This document shows, piece after piece, positions 1 through 9,257 of a DNA stretch of 64,000 bases. The stretch is from Rhodocyclaceae bacterium (GTDB taxonomy: Bacteria; Pseudomonadota; Gammaproteobacteria; Burkholderiales; Rhodocyclaceae), in NCBI GenBank assembly GCA_028713915.1, contig JAQTNK010000002.1, forward strand, positions 1-64,000, written 5' to 3'. The position numbers were made by a program, and so were the translations under genes. Numbering within the stretch: the first letter of the stretch is position 1; each line of letters begins with the position of its first letter. Under the pieces are notes generated by a model that saw only the letters and a program-made list of their open reading frames with translations, made no database searches and was not told the origin of the DNA.

Positions 1-1
1 C

Positions 2-655
2 CCGCGTATGGTCGCCAATGCCGAGGCGTTTCGGCTGAAGATCGATGGCCTCGCCGCATCGGCCAATGTGCTCGGCCAGAAGTTCCAGACCGTCTTCGAA
101 AACGGAATGGCCACTTTCCTCGCGGACCTGGTGAATCGCACCAAGTCGTTCAAGGACGCCTTTCTCGACATGGCGCGAGGCATCGAGCAGGCCGTTACCC
201 GGATCGTCGCGCAGAACCTGGCGCAGAGCCTGTTCGGCGGCACGGGCGCATCGGGCGGGGGTGGTTTTGGCGCCGGCGTCGGCGGATTCTTTGCGTCGCT
301 GTTTGGCGGTGGCAGTGCCGCCGGTTCGGGCGCCGGCTTGTTCGGTATCAAGCTCGCCGGTGCCATGGCCGGCGGCGGCGAGGCGGCCGCCAACCAGTCG
401 TATCTGGTCGGCGAGCACGGCCCGGAAGTCTTCACGCCGAAGACCAGCGGCACGGTGATTCCCAATGAGCGCCTCGGAACCTTGAGCGCTGGCAGCGGCC
501 CGCTCGGCACTGCGGCGAGCGGCCCCAGCGGCGGCACCGTGGTGCACGTCCAGAACCATTTCCATCTGGCGCAACCTGCCGACCGTCGCACCCAGGCGCA
601 GATTGCGACGCTGGCCGGTACGGCGATACAGCGCGCGATGGCCCGGAACGCCTGA
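2..655 (+). CDS. Phage tail tape measure protein, C-terminal part (cut by window start)
   Basis: The reading frame is open from the first bases, so only the C-terminal ~218 residues are seen. The segment starts with helical sequence, passes through a very Gly/Ala-rich stretch (about residues 75-125) and reaches a GEHGPEVF motif followed by a VIPN motif. That ending is typical of lambda-like tape measure proteins, which set tail length and help DNA delivery. The next gene is a DUF2460 tail protein, as expected in GTA-like and siphophage tail modules. Assignment rests on the C-terminal motif and the gene order. The length and the N-terminal coiled-coil part cannot be judged here. Confidence 0.85.
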   Translation, partial: PRMVANAEAFRLKIDGLAASANVLGQKFQTVFENGMATFLADLVNRTKSFKDAFLDMARGIEQAVTRIVAQNLAQSLFGGTGASGGGGFGAGVGGFFASLFGGGSAAGSGAGLFGIKLAGAMAGGGEAAANQSYLVGEHGPEVFTPKTSGTVIPNERLGTLSAGSGPLGTAASGPSGGTVVHVQNHFHLAQPADRRTQAQIATLAGTAIQRAMARNA

Positions 656-657
656 CC

Positions 658-1227
658 ATGTTCTACGAATCCCCGCGCTTCCCGGAAGCGATTTCCTATG
701 GCGCCGAGGGCGGCCCCGGCTATTCGACGGACGTGGTGACGCTCAACTCGGGCTATGAGCAGCGCAATGCGAACTGGTCGGTGCCGCGCGCGAGCTACAA
801 CGTCTCGCACGGCGTGAAAACGCAGGCGGACATGGCCACGCTGATCGCCTTCTTCCGGCTCATGCAGGGCAGGGCCCACGGCTTTCGCTACAAGGACTGG
901 GTGGATTTCACGGACAACGGCTTCGGCGTTTTTCGGGCCCTGTCGGCGACCACGTTCCAGATGGCGAAGAGCTACGTCAGCGGCGCCAGCAGCGTGCTGC
1001 GCGACATCCGCAAGCCCGTCGTCGGCAGCATCGTCATCACGGGCGGCGCCGGCGCGGTGCTGGACACCACCACGGGCATCGTCACCGTCACGAGCGGCAC
1101 GCCGGTCGCGTGGACAGGTCAGTTCGACGTGCCTTGCCGCTTCGATGTCGATGAGATGAAGACCAGGATCGACGACTACGGTGCCTACACCTGGGCGCAG
1201 ATCCCGCTCGTGGAGCTTCGCGGGTGA
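658..1227 (+). CDS. DUF2460 family phage tail protein (GTA gp12-like)
   Basis: This 189-residue protein opens with a short FYESPRFPE segment. It carries the family's conserved block around residues 45-80, a run ending in RAHGFRYKDW. DUF2460 proteins are distal tail (Dit-like) components of GTA particles and related siphophages. The stop codon overlaps the GTG start of the next gene (GTGA), so the two are probably translationally coupled. The order tape measure, DUF2460, DUF2163, NlpC/P60, tip protein is the standard tail-tip assembly order, which supports the call strongly. Confidence 0.9.
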   Translation: MFYESPRFPEAISYGAEGGPGYSTDVVTLNSGYEQRNANWSVPRASYNVSHGVKTQADMATLIAFFRLMQGRAHGFRYKDWVDFTDNGFGVFRALSATTFQMAKSYVSGASSVLRDIRKPVVGSIVITGGAGAVLDTTTGIVTVTSGTPVAWTGQFDVPCRFDVDEMKTRIDDYGAYTWAQIPLVELRG

Positions 1228-2312
1228 AGTCGGTCTCGGCCGCGCTCAAGGCGCACCTGGCGCAGGAGACGACGACGCTGTGCACCCTCTGGAAGATCAC
1301 CCGTCAGGATGGCGCGGTGTTCGGCTTCACCGACGCCGACCATGACATCGTATTCGGCGGCACGACCTACCTTGCCGCCACCGGCTACAGCCCGACCAAC
1401 ATCCAGACCACCGCGGCGCTCAACGTCGACAACCTGGAAGTCGTCTCGGTGCTCGACAGTTCCACGATCACCGAAGCCGACATGATGCGCGGCCTGTGGG
1501 ACAACGCGGCCGTCGACATCGTCATGGTGAATTACGTCGACCTCACCATGGGCGCGCTCAACCTGCGCCACGGCATGCTCGGCCAGATCAAGACCGGCCG
1601 CACGCAATTCACCGCGGAACTGCGCGGCATGACGCAGGGGCTGCAACAGCCCATCGGCACCAACGCCTTCCCGGCCTGCAACGCCGACCTGGGCGATGCC
1701 CGCTGCACGATCGTTCTCGGCCCGCTCACCGTCACCGGCTCCGTCACCGGCTCCGTCACCGGCCTGGTCAGCGCCATGGCGTTCATCGACGCGACGCGCA
1801 CGGAAACCAATTCGACCGTCAGCGCCGCCATCACCGGCATCACGCAGGCGAACCCGGCCCACATCACGGCGCCGGGGCATCCCTTCACCAACGGCATGGA
1901 TGTCACCTTGAGCGGCGTCAGTGGGATGACTCAACTGAACGGCTACACCGGCGCCATCGGCTACATCGACGCCAACACGTTCTCCGTCGCCGTCAATTCC
2001 ACCGCCTTCACCGCCTACAGCGACGGCGGCACGGCGACGCAGGCGGTCGCCTCGGAATACTTCCAGGGCGGCGTGCTGACCTGGACGTCGGGCGCCAACG
2101 CCGGCACCCAGATCGAAGTCAAGAACTACCACCCCAACGTCATCAGCTTGGCGCTGCCGATGGTGGGCGCCATCGCGCTCGGCGACAGCTACAGCCTGAC
2201 GCCGGGGTGCGACAAGTTGCTGACGACTTGCAACACGCGCTTCGCCAACGTCGTCAATTTCCGCGGCTTCCCGTTCGTGCCGGGCGATACCGCGCTCCTG
2301 GGAGGCCCGTAA
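1224..2312 (+). CDS. DUF2163 family phage tail protein with FCCH-like insert
   Basis: A 362-residue protein starting at a GTG that overlaps the preceding stop. The N-terminal part (residues 1-170) has the DUF2163 pattern, with the Cys-containing CNADLGDARC segment. The C-terminal part ends in a Cys-rich stretch (CDKLLTTCNTRF) followed by NFRGFPFVPG, as in GTA gp13-like proteins. Between them (about residues 195-270) is an inserted module resembling the FCCH domain: a GITQANPAHIT start, GHPFTNG, and an ending like DANTFSV. FCCH-type inserts occur in phage tail proteins and may bind a surface ligand. That role is inference. It sits at the tail tip with its neighbours. Confidence 0.87.
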   Translation: MKSVSAALKAHLAQETTTLCTLWKITRQDGAVFGFTDADHDIVFGGTTYLAATGYSPTNIQTTAALNVDNLEVVSVLDSSTITEADMMRGLWDNAAVDIVMVNYVDLTMGALNLRHGMLGQIKTGRTQFTAELRGMTQGLQQPIGTNAFPACNADLGDARCTIVLGPLTVTGSVTGSVTGLVSAMAFIDATRTETNSTVSAAITGITQANPAHITAPGHPFTNGMDVTLSGVSGMTQLNGYTGAIGYIDANTFSVAVNSTAFTAYSDGGTATQAVASEYFQGGVLTWTSGANAGTQIEVKNYHPNVISLALPMVGAIALGDSYSLTPGCDKLLTTCNTRFANVVNFRGFPFVPGDTALLGGP

Positions 2313-2720
2313 ATGACGACCCGCGAAGCGCTCGTCAATGAGGCGCTGACCTGGATCGACACGCCGTTCCGGCCGAACCAGATGTGCAAGGGCGCGGGTG
2401 CCGACTGCATCGGCGTCTGTGCCGGCATCGCGCTCGCCTGCGGCATCGAGATTCGCTACCGCGCCGACTACCCGATGACGCCGGACGGATCGCTCACGCG
2501 CGAACTGCGCGCGCAGCTGGTCCAGGTCCACCGCGATCCGCCGCTCCCCGGCGACATCCTCATGATGACGTTCGAGGGCGAGCCGCATCACGTCGCTCTC
2601 TGCATCGGCGACGATATCGTGCACGCCTACGCGCAAGTGCGCCGCTGCGTGCGCCAGCCCTATGACGACTACTGGCGCAGCAAGACGCGCGGCGTCTTCG
2701 CCTTCAAGGAACTGGCGTAA
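2313..2720 (+). CDS. NlpC/P60-type tail-associated peptidase
   Basis: A 135-residue protein with a Cys nucleophile in GADCIGV (C34) and a His in the segment EPHHVALCIGD. Together they fit the papain-like NlpC/P60 fold seen in phage tail hydrolases (gp14 of GTA, lambda K-like). Such proteins cleave peptidoglycan peptides during DNA entry. It starts directly after the DUF2163 stop, and its own stop overlaps the next start (TAATG). Length and position are normal for the family. The exact bond cleaved is unknown. Confidence 0.85.
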   Translation: MTTREALVNEALTWIDTPFRPNQMCKGAGADCIGVCAGIALACGIEIRYRADYPMTPDGSLTRELRAQLVQVHRDPPLPGDILMMTFEGEPHHVALCIGDDIVHAYAQVRRCVRQPYDDYWRSKTRGVFAFKELA

Positions 2721-5700
2721 TGGCCTCGCTCGCCATCAGCGCCGCGGGCGCCGCGGTCGGCTTCATGATGGGTGGCCCGATGGGTGCCGAAGTCGGCTGG
2801 ATGGCCGGCTCAATGCTCGGCAACGTGCTGTTCCCGCAGAAAGTGCAGGGGCCGCGGCTCGCCGACAAGGAAGTGCACCTGACTTCCTACGGCAATGCCA
2901 TTGCGCTCACCTATGGCACGACGCGCGAGCCGGGGTCCTACCTGTGGTGTTCGTCGCTGATTGAGCATTCCACCACCCAGAGCGCCAAGGGCGGACCCTC
3001 GACCACTACCTACAGCTATTCGGTGAACATGGCGGTGGCCCTGTGTCTGGGCGTGAAGGCCGGCGTGGTGCGCGTGTGGGCGAACAAGCGCCTGATCTAC
3101 GACGCCAGCGCCGCGAACGGCAGCGTCACCATCGATCCTTGCATCGGCGCGATGCGCTTCTATCCCGGCAGCGAGACGCAGACCGTCGATCCGCTGCTGG
3201 TGGCCGCGACCGGGGGCGTGCATCCGGCCTACCGCGGCGTGGCCTACCTCGTCTTTGAAAACCTCGATTGCTCGACCAACTTCGGCAACCGCCCGCCGAT
3301 GATCGAAGCGGAGGTCGCCAGCGTCGGCACGCCGACGCTGCCGCCGCCAAAACTGCTGCTCGATGTCACGACGGCCTACGGCGGCGCTTTCATGACGGCG
3401 CCGCAGCGCGACCCGGCCACCGGCTACGCCTGGACGGTGGCGCGAGAGGGCAGCGGTCCCTACACCTACTACGCCTACGCCTACAACGAAGTGACGGATA
3501 CGCTGGTGCGCATCCCGTTCCCCGCGGGCGCCGTGCCGGGGGGCACGATGAGCTTGTGCGTCGTCACGTCGACGCGCGAATGTTGGGTGGCCTGGGAAAC
3601 CTACCCCTACGGCAGCATTCCGTTCATCGCCATTTTCAGCGCGGACGGTCTCGCGGGCGTCACGACCATCCTGCGCCCCAGCAGCGTGTCCGGCTGGACC
3701 GGCATCATCGGCTACGACTCCGCCGCGGACAAGGTGGTGGTGGCCACGAGCAACATCGGCGGGGTGCTGTACTCGTTCCAGCCGGAGACGCGCCAGTACC
3801 TGGGCGCCGTGAACTTCGGCGCCGCGACCGGCGCGCTGATCCCGCTCCCTGGCGCGGACCTGGTGGCGAAGTGGTGGTCCTCGCTCACGACGATTGACTT
3901 CGCGCGCTACACCGGCGTCGGCGCGGGCGGCTACTCGGTCGCCGGCAGCGCCACGGTCGCCCACTACCTGGGCGGCTTCGCCTACGACTCGTCGAGGAAC
4001 CGCCTCGCCTATTTCCCCAATCCGGCGTGGAACAGCGACCCGATCCAGGTCATCGACCTGGTGACCTTCAGCGTCACCAATTACCCGAACACGGCCAACG
4101 TCGGCGCCTTCCAGGGCGGCGTCATCTATCACGTCCAGAACGACTGCTTCTACACGATTGCCGATCCGGTCAACAACACGCTCTACAAGATCGACGCCGC
4201 CAGCTTCGCGACTTCCGTCGTCACGTCCTACGGCTCGGCCTCGGGGCTGGCCGGCTACCTGCTGGAAGTCCCCGGCGTGCGCGACTACCTGCTGGACCAG
4301 GGCGGCTATTTCCGCTCGCAGTATTGGCGCGTCTTCCTCGACCCGGTCCTGGACGGCAATGCCGTCGCGCTGTCCACGATTGTCTCGGACCTGTGCGTGC
4401 GCGCCGGCTACGGCACGGGCGACGTGAACGTCAGCCAGTTGGGCGACCTGGTGGACGGCTACAGCGTGCGCCAAGTCATGCCGGCGCGCGCGGCCATCGA
4501 ACCGCTGATGCAGGCGTACTTCTTCGATGCGGTCGAATCCGATGCCGTCCTGAAGTTCGTCAAGCGCGGCGGCGCCATCGCCGTCACCATTCCCGAAGAC
4601 GACCTCGCCGCGCACGACCACAGCGCCGGCAACGTGCCCGACCAGCTGGCGCTGACGCGCGGCCAGGAACTCGAGCTGCCGCGCGAAGTGGTTGTGCAGT
4701 ACGTCGATGCGGCCTTCGACTTCCAGACCAACGCGCAGTATTCGCGCCGGCTCACCACGCCGGCCAAGGGCAAGGTCAATGTCGCCCTCGCCATCAGCCT
4801 GTCGGCCACCGCCGCGCGCCGCATCGCCGACGTGCTGCTCTATGAGGCGTGGATGGCGCGCACCGCCGGGGATTTTATTCTCAGTCGCAAGTACGCCTAC
4901 CTGGAGCCGACCGATGTCGTGCAAGTGGTGAAGGCGGGCCACACCTACACGTTGCGCCTGACCGACAAGAGCGAAGCGGCGCCGGGCCTCTACACCTTGA
5001 AGGCGGCGCTCGATGACCCAGGTCTTTACATGCTCGACGCTTCGGGCCTGAGCGTGCCGGGGGGCGCCGCGACGCCACCGGGCGCCACGGTCGCCACCAG
5101 CAGCCCGACCGCGCTGCGCCTGCTGGACATTCCACTTCTGCGCGACCAGGACGACGGGATCGGCTTCTACGCCGCCGCCGCCGGCTACTTCGCTGGCTGG
5201 ACCGGGGCGCAACTCTACAAGTCGACCGATAACGGCTACTCCTGGCTCGCGGTGGACACGCCCTTCGTCACCGCGAGCGTCATCGGCACCACCGCCAACG
5301 CGCTCGGCAATTTCCAAAGCGGCACGATCTTCGATGAACTGAACACCCTGACGGTCAACCTGCTCGACACCGCGGCCGTCCTGACGCCGACCACGGCATT
5401 GAACGTGCTGAACGGACAGAACGGCGCGCTGGTGGGCGACGAGATTATCCAGTTCAAGAACGCGACCCTGACGGCCCCCGGCGTCTATGTCTTGAGCGGC
5501 CTGCTGCGCGGCCGGCGTGGCACGGAGCGCGCGATGGCGTCCCACGTCATCGGCGAGCGCTTTGTGTTCCTCGACGCGGGCGCGCTGCATCTGGAAACCG
5601 CCAGCAGTAGCGAATGGAACGTGTCACGGCTCTACAAGGCCGTCACTTTCGGCGCGCTCATCAGCGCCGCGGGGTCGATTCCCTTCACCGATACCGCCGT

Positions 5701-6040
5701 GGCGCAGAAGTGCTACGCGCCGGTCTTGCTCGGCGGCGGGCGCGACGCCGGCGGCAACTTGACGCTCACCTGGACGCGCCGCACGCGCGTCTATGGCGCC
5801 TGGAATGACCTGGCCGACGTGCCGCTCGGCGAGGCCTCCGAGTCCTACGTCATCACGATCTACAGCGACGCGACCTACACCACCGTCAAGCGGACGCTGA
5901 CGGCCACCAGCCCGACCGTTGCCTACAGCGCGGCGAACCAGACGGCCGACTTCGGCAGCGTGCCGGCGAAGGTCTATTGGTCCGTCGCGCAAGTCTCGGC
6001 CACAACCGGCAACGGCTATTCCGCGCAGGGAGCAATCTAA
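2720..6040 (+). CDS. Phage tail tip / host specificity protein (J-like, GTA megatron family)
   Basis: This 1106-residue protein is the largest of the tail module. The N-terminus has a Gly/Met/Ala-rich hydrophobic segment (residues 1-35), then the VLFPQK and YGTTREPGSYLW region typical of GTA-type tip proteins. The middle third is beta-rich with many Tyr/Gly repeats, possibly propeller-like. From about residue 550 it resembles the phage-tail-3 hub region (MPARAAIEPLMQAYF). The C-terminus has an RGRRGTERAM motif common to these proteins, followed by a fibronectin-like tail. It should form the baseplate hub/tip and contribute to receptor recognition. No truncation is seen. Confidence 0.88.
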   Translation: MASLAISAAGAAVGFMMGGPMGAEVGWMAGSMLGNVLFPQKVQGPRLADKEVHLTSYGNAIALTYGTTREPGSYLWCSSLIEHSTTQSAKGGPSTTTYSYSVNMAVALCLGVKAGVVRVWANKRLIYDASAANGSVTIDPCIGAMRFYPGSETQTVDPLLVAATGGVHPAYRGVAYLVFENLDCSTNFGNRPPMIEAEVASVGTPTLPPPKLLLDVTTAYGGAFMTAPQRDPATGYAWTVAREGSGPYTYYAYAYNEVTDTLVRIPFPAGAVPGGTMSLCVVTSTRECWVAWETYPYGSIPFIAIFSADGLAGVTTILRPSSVSGWTGIIGYDSAADKVVVATSNIGGVLYSFQPETRQYLGAVNFGAATGALIPLPGADLVAKWWSSLTTIDFARYTGVGAGGYSVAGSATVAHYLGGFAYDSSRNRLAYFPNPAWNSDPIQVIDLVTFSVTNYPNTANVGAFQGGVIYHVQNDCFYTIADPVNNTLYKIDAASFATSVVTSYGSASGLAGYLLEVPGVRDYLLDQGGYFRSQYWRVFLDPVLDGNAVALSTIVSDLCVRAGYGTGDVNVSQLGDLVDGYSVRQVMPARAAIEPLMQAYFFDAVESDAVLKFVKRGGAIAVTIPEDDLAAHDHSAGNVPDQLALTRGQELELPREVVVQYVDAAFDFQTNAQYSRRLTTPAKGKVNVALAISLSATAARRIADVLLYEAWMARTAGDFILSRKYAYLEPTDVVQVVKAGHTYTLRLTDKSEAAPGLYTLKAALDDPGLYMLDASGLSVPGGAATPPGATVATSSPTALRLLDIPLLRDQDDGIGFYAAAAGYFAGWTGAQLYKSTDNGYSWLAVDTPFVTASVIGTTANALGNFQSGTIFDELNTLTVNLLDTAAVLTPTTALNVLNGQNGALVGDEIIQFKNATLTAPGVYVLSGLLRGRRGTERAMASHVIGERFVFLDAGALHLETASSSEWNVSRLYKAVTFGALISAAGSIPFTDTAVAQKCYAPVLLGGGRDAGGNLTLTWTRRTRVYGAWNDLADVPLGEASESYVITIYSDATYTTVKRTLTATSPTVAYSAANQTADFGSVPAKVYWSVAQVSATTGNGYSAQGAI

Positions 6041-6751
6041 ATGGCAGACAGCACCACCATCCTCGACACCATCAGCAGCAGCCAGGCAGCCAAGGAGGTC
6101 ACGGCCAACGCCCTGTTCGACGCCGGCTCGCCGAGTACGCTGTTCGGGCGCCGCGCCTCGACCACGGCGGCGCTGACCTGGGGCTACTACGGCGGGCGCT
6201 TCACCAAGGCGGACGGCACGCGCACTAGCATCGCCAACGGCACTGTCGCGCTCACGGCGAGTGCCACCAACTACCTGCAGGCCGACCAGACCGGCGTGGT
6301 GTCGGTCAATACCAGCGGATTTACCGCGGGCCAAAGCCCGCTCTATACCATCGTCGCCGGGGCGTCCACGGTCACGTCCTATACCGACGAGCGCACCGGC
6401 AGCGAAGGCACCAATGCGTACCTGATGCGTAGCCGCGGCCGGGTCGCCAACTTCACCTATGCCAGCGCGATCACCGTCGACTGGTCGATCTGCGACATCG
6501 CCCGCATCACGCTCGCCGGCAACCCGACGCTGAGCTTCACCGGGGGCGTCGACGGCCAGCATTGCGTGCTGGAACTCACCCAAGACGCCACCGGCAGTCG
6601 CACCGTTACCTGGCCGGCGAACGCGCGCTTCTCGAACGACATCCCGGCGCCGACGCTGTCGACCACCCCCAACAAGCTCGACCGCATCGGCTTCGCCAGC
6701 AATCAAGCGGCCAGCAAGTATGACGCCGTGGCCGTCGTGCGCGGCTTCTAA
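6041..6751 (+). CDS. Phage tail fibre-like protein, unknown fold
   Basis: A 236-residue protein beginning directly after the tip-protein stop. The N-terminal half is polar with short repeats. The second half contains a GRVANFTYASAITVDWS stretch and a ...GQHCVLELTQDATGSRTVTWP segment. This kind of segment recurs in phage tail proteins that report a surface pattern and is usually annotated as hypothetical. The position just after the tip protein suggests a fibre or tip accessory. I cannot assign a specific function, and the role comes only from context. Confidence 0.7.
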   Translation: MADSTTILDTISSSQAAKEVTANALFDAGSPSTLFGRRASTTAALTWGYYGGRFTKADGTRTSIANGTVALTASATNYLQADQTGVVSVNTSGFTAGQSPLYTIVAGASTVTSYTDERTGSEGTNAYLMRSRGRVANFTYASAITVDWSICDIARITLAGNPTLSFTGGVDGQHCVLELTQDATGSRTVTWPANARFSNDIPAPTLSTTPNKLDRIGFASNQAASKYDAVAVVRGF

Positions 6752-6763
6752 GGAGACTCCCGG

Positions 6764-7756
6764 ATGGCGACCCTCTACAAGTCCACCGACCCCTCGGCGC
6801 CCGTCCTCACCGGCTCGGCCGGCGCGCTGATTTCCGTTCTCGATGCCTGCCTCGTCAACGGCTACGGCTCGCAGGCCGCGGCCGGTTGGACCAAGCCCTA
6901 CAGCGGCACCAACAAGGCCGTCTATCGCATGGGCACGAGCGGCAACACTGGCTTCTACCTCAACATCCAGGACAATGCGCCGGTGTCGGGCCGCGACGCG
7001 CGCGCCTGGGGCTACGAAGTGGCGAGCGCGCAGGACACCGGCACCGGCCAGTTCCCGACGACCTCGCAACTGTCGACCGGCGTCTTCATCCGCAAGTCCA
7101 ACACCGCCGACAGCACGGCGCGCGCGTGGTACTTGCTCGCCGACTCGTCGTGCTTCTACCTGTTCATCGAGTCGGGGGACTTCGTCACGCCGACTCACTG
7201 CACGTCGTTCGCCTTCGGCGATTTCTACACCTACAAGTCCGGCGACGCCTACAACTGCGCGATCTACGGGCGCGTCACGGAAAACTCGTCCAGCGTCAAC
7301 ATCGACAATCTGCCCGTCCTTCAAGGACTCTACGCTAACACCACGCTATGCAGCGGCACGTTCGCCGGCCATTACCTCGCGCGCTCCTGGACCGGCCTGG
7401 GCAGTTCGGTCAACTTCTCCAAGCACACCAGCGCGGTCGCCAGCGCCACCAGCTTCGCCAATACCTGCGCGGGCAGTTGGTATGTGAACAACGTCCCTTA
7501 CCCCAACGGCCCTGATGGCAGTTTGCTGCTGGCGCCGATCTGGATCGGCCACAACAACGCCGTGCGCGGCTACCTGAAAGGACTGTGGGCGCCCGGCCAT
7601 TACAAGCCGCTGGCGCATGGCGACACGTTCAGTGGCACCGGGGCGATGGCCGGCAAGAGTTTCCTGGCCCTCTGGGTCAAGGGCTTTGACACCAACACCA
7701 GTAACGACGCCTATTCGGGCCAGATGATTCTCGAAACCTCGAACACCTGGAGCTAA
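6764..7756 (+). CDS. Hypothetical phage tail/virion protein
   Basis: A 330-residue protein preceded by a good ribosome-binding site (AAGGAG about 8 bases before the ATG). It begins MATLYKSTDPSAP and is rich in Gly, Ser, Thr and aromatic residues. The N-terminus recurs in hypothetical proteins beside tail fibre genes of siphophages. No enzymatic motif, membrane segment or signal peptide is visible. It likely forms a virion surface or fibre component together with the next three genes, but that is inferred from position only. Confidence 0.65.
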   Translation: MATLYKSTDPSAPVLTGSAGALISVLDACLVNGYGSQAAAGWTKPYSGTNKAVYRMGTSGNTGFYLNIQDNAPVSGRDARAWGYEVASAQDTGTGQFPTTSQLSTGVFIRKSNTADSTARAWYLLADSSCFYLFIESGDFVTPTHCTSFAFGDFYTYKSGDAYNCAIYGRVTENSSSVNIDNLPVLQGLYANTTLCSGTFAGHYLARSWTGLGSSVNFSKHTSAVASATSFANTCAGSWYVNNVPYPNGPDGSLLLAPIWIGHNNAVRGYLKGLWAPGHYKPLAHGDTFSGTGAMAGKSFLALWVKGFDTNTSNDAYSGQMILETSNTWS

Positions 7757-7759
7757 GGA

Positions 7760-8689
7760 GTGGCCTTCACGACCTGGAATACGGGCGATGTCAGCGCCAA
7801 TGTCACGCTGTCCAACGGCAACCTGACGGCGACGACGACCAGCGCGAGCCAGGGCGGCGTGCGCAGCGCCTGCGGCAAGCGCACCGGCCAGGTCTATGTC
7901 GAGTTCACCTGCACGACGTTCAGCGGCAGCAGTACCGCGGTGGGCCTCAACGGGCCGACGCTCGCGCTGACTTCGGGGTGGGGCTTGTGGAGCATGGCGG
8001 TCAATTCGGCCGGCACCATCTATTACAACGGCAACAGCACCGGCCTGTCCATCGGCACGGTCACGGCGGGCGCCAAGGTCTGCATGGCCGCGGACCTCGA
8101 CAACCGTCGCGCCTGGTTCCGTCTCAACGGCGGCAACTGGAACGGCAGCGCGTCGGGTGACCCGACCGTGCCATCGAGCGGCACGCCCTTCGACGTGATG
8201 GCCGAATACCTGTGCTTCGGCTCCAATGCTAGCGGCAACGCGGTCACGCTCAATGCGGGCGCCTCGGCCTTCGCCTACACCGTGCCGACCGGCTACGCCG
8301 GATGGGACACTACCGACACGTCGGCGCCGTTCCTCCATGGCAGCGTCGGCCGACTCATTACGCAAAAGGAGGCGACGGCGCCGGGAAGCGCTGGACCCGG
8401 CACCAACCGTAACGGCTCGGCCACCAACAAGACGGCGGGCATCCGCTTCTACCAGCAAGCCGGCCCCTGCGCGACGATTTCCGGCAACCTGACCGAAAGC
8501 GGCACGCCGGTCGCTGGCCGCTTGGTCGCCGTGCTTCGCAAGCGCGACCACTTCCTGCTCGGCAGCGCGCTCACGGACAGCAGCGGCAACTTCTCGATCC
8601 AGTGCGGCAACACCGACCAGGTCTACGTCGTCGGCTTCGACCCGACGACCTATCAGGCCATCGTGTATGACCAAGTGATTCCGCTTTGA
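7760..8689 (+). CDS. Tail fibre-like protein with SPRY-like N-terminal domain
   Basis: A 309-residue protein with a GTG start. The AAGGAG upstream overlaps the start codon, so spacing is poor and translation may depend on coupling to the preceding gene, three bases away. Residues 1-185 have the alternating pattern of SPRY-like beta sandwiches: YVEFTCTTF, GLWSMAV, GAKVCMAADLDNRRAWF. This resembles phage proteins in which such a domain binds a surface ligand. The C-terminal ~80 residues (SGNLTESGTPVAGRLV onward) look like a CarboxypepD_reg/Ig-like beta domain. An adhesin role is inference. Confidence 0.65.
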   Translation: MAFTTWNTGDVSANVTLSNGNLTATTTSASQGGVRSACGKRTGQVYVEFTCTTFSGSSTAVGLNGPTLALTSGWGLWSMAVNSAGTIYYNGNSTGLSIGTVTAGAKVCMAADLDNRRAWFRLNGGNWNGSASGDPTVPSSGTPFDVMAEYLCFGSNASGNAVTLNAGASAFAYTVPTGYAGWDTTDTSAPFLHGSVGRLITQKEATAPGSAGPGTNRNGSATNKTAGIRFYQQAGPCATISGNLTESGTPVAGRLVAVLRKRDHFLLGSALTDSSGNFSIQCGNTDQVYVVGFDPTTYQAIVYDQVIPL

Positions 8690-8690
8690 C

Positions 8691-9248
8691 ATGCCCTACA
8701 CGCCCCCCGGCGGCCACGCCGTCAATTTCACCTTTCCGGCCGGCAGCTACACGCCGCCAGGAGGCCATGCGATTGCCATCGCCTTCGGCGCCTCGCTCAC
8801 CCTCAGCCCGACTGGGATTGCGAGCGCCGAAGCCTTCGGCCGCGCCATTGTCGAGGCGATTGAACCGGGCGGGGTCAGTAGCGCGGAAGCCTTCGGCAAT
8901 GCCGGCGTGCGGCCGATCCTGCCGGGCGGCATCGCCTCGCTCGAAGCCTTCGGCACCCTGGAAATCGCGCCGACCTACCTGGGGCCGGTGGGCATCGCAT
9001 CAAACGAAGCCTTCGGCACGCCGCACATCGCCATTGATGCGCCCGGTATCGCCAGCGGCGAGGCGTTCGGCAGCGATGTCGTCGGCGCCGGCCTGCTGCT
9101 GACCGGCATTCCGAGTGTCGAGGCCATCGGCAACATCATGACCCAACTGGAGCTTTTTCCCTCTGGCATCCCGAGCGGCGAGGGCTTCGGCGTCGCGCGC
9201 ATCGCCTTCGGTCCCGGCACGAATTCCGGGTTCCTGATTCTCAACTAG
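8691..9248 (+). CDS. Repeat-containing phage tail protein (GIxSxEAFG repeats)
   Basis: A 185-residue protein that begins with two copies of a YTPPGGHA unit (residues 3-10 and 20-27). Seven copies of a nine-residue core, G-[IV]-x-S-x-E-[AG]-[FI]-G, follow from residue 42 onward, spaced about 18-21 residues apart. The regular repeat suggests a short beta-solenoid or other fibrous structure. GIxSxEAFG repeats are known from phage tail and virion-associated proteins of unknown detail. It starts one base after the previous stop and is followed by another virion gene. The number of repeats may vary between related phages. Confidence 0.7.
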   Translation: MPYTPPGGHAVNFTFPAGSYTPPGGHAIAIAFGASLTLSPTGIASAEAFGRAIVEAIEPGGVSSAEAFGNAGVRPILPGGIASLEAFGTLEIAPTYLGPVGIASNEAFGTPHIAIDAPGIASGEAFGSDVVGAGLLLTGIPSVEAIGNIMTQLELFPSGIPSGEGFGVARIAFGPGTNSGFLILN

Positions 9249-9257
9249 GAGTTCCCT

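Noticed and set aside
1185-2636. 483-codon minus-strand frame
   Set aside because: Antisense shadow of the DUF2163/NlpC genes with Arg/Asp/Val-rich, non-protein-like composition.
2810-5590. 926-codon open frame on the minus strand
   Set aside because: It is antisense to the tip-protein gene, lacks recognisable motifs and is a high-G+C shadow.
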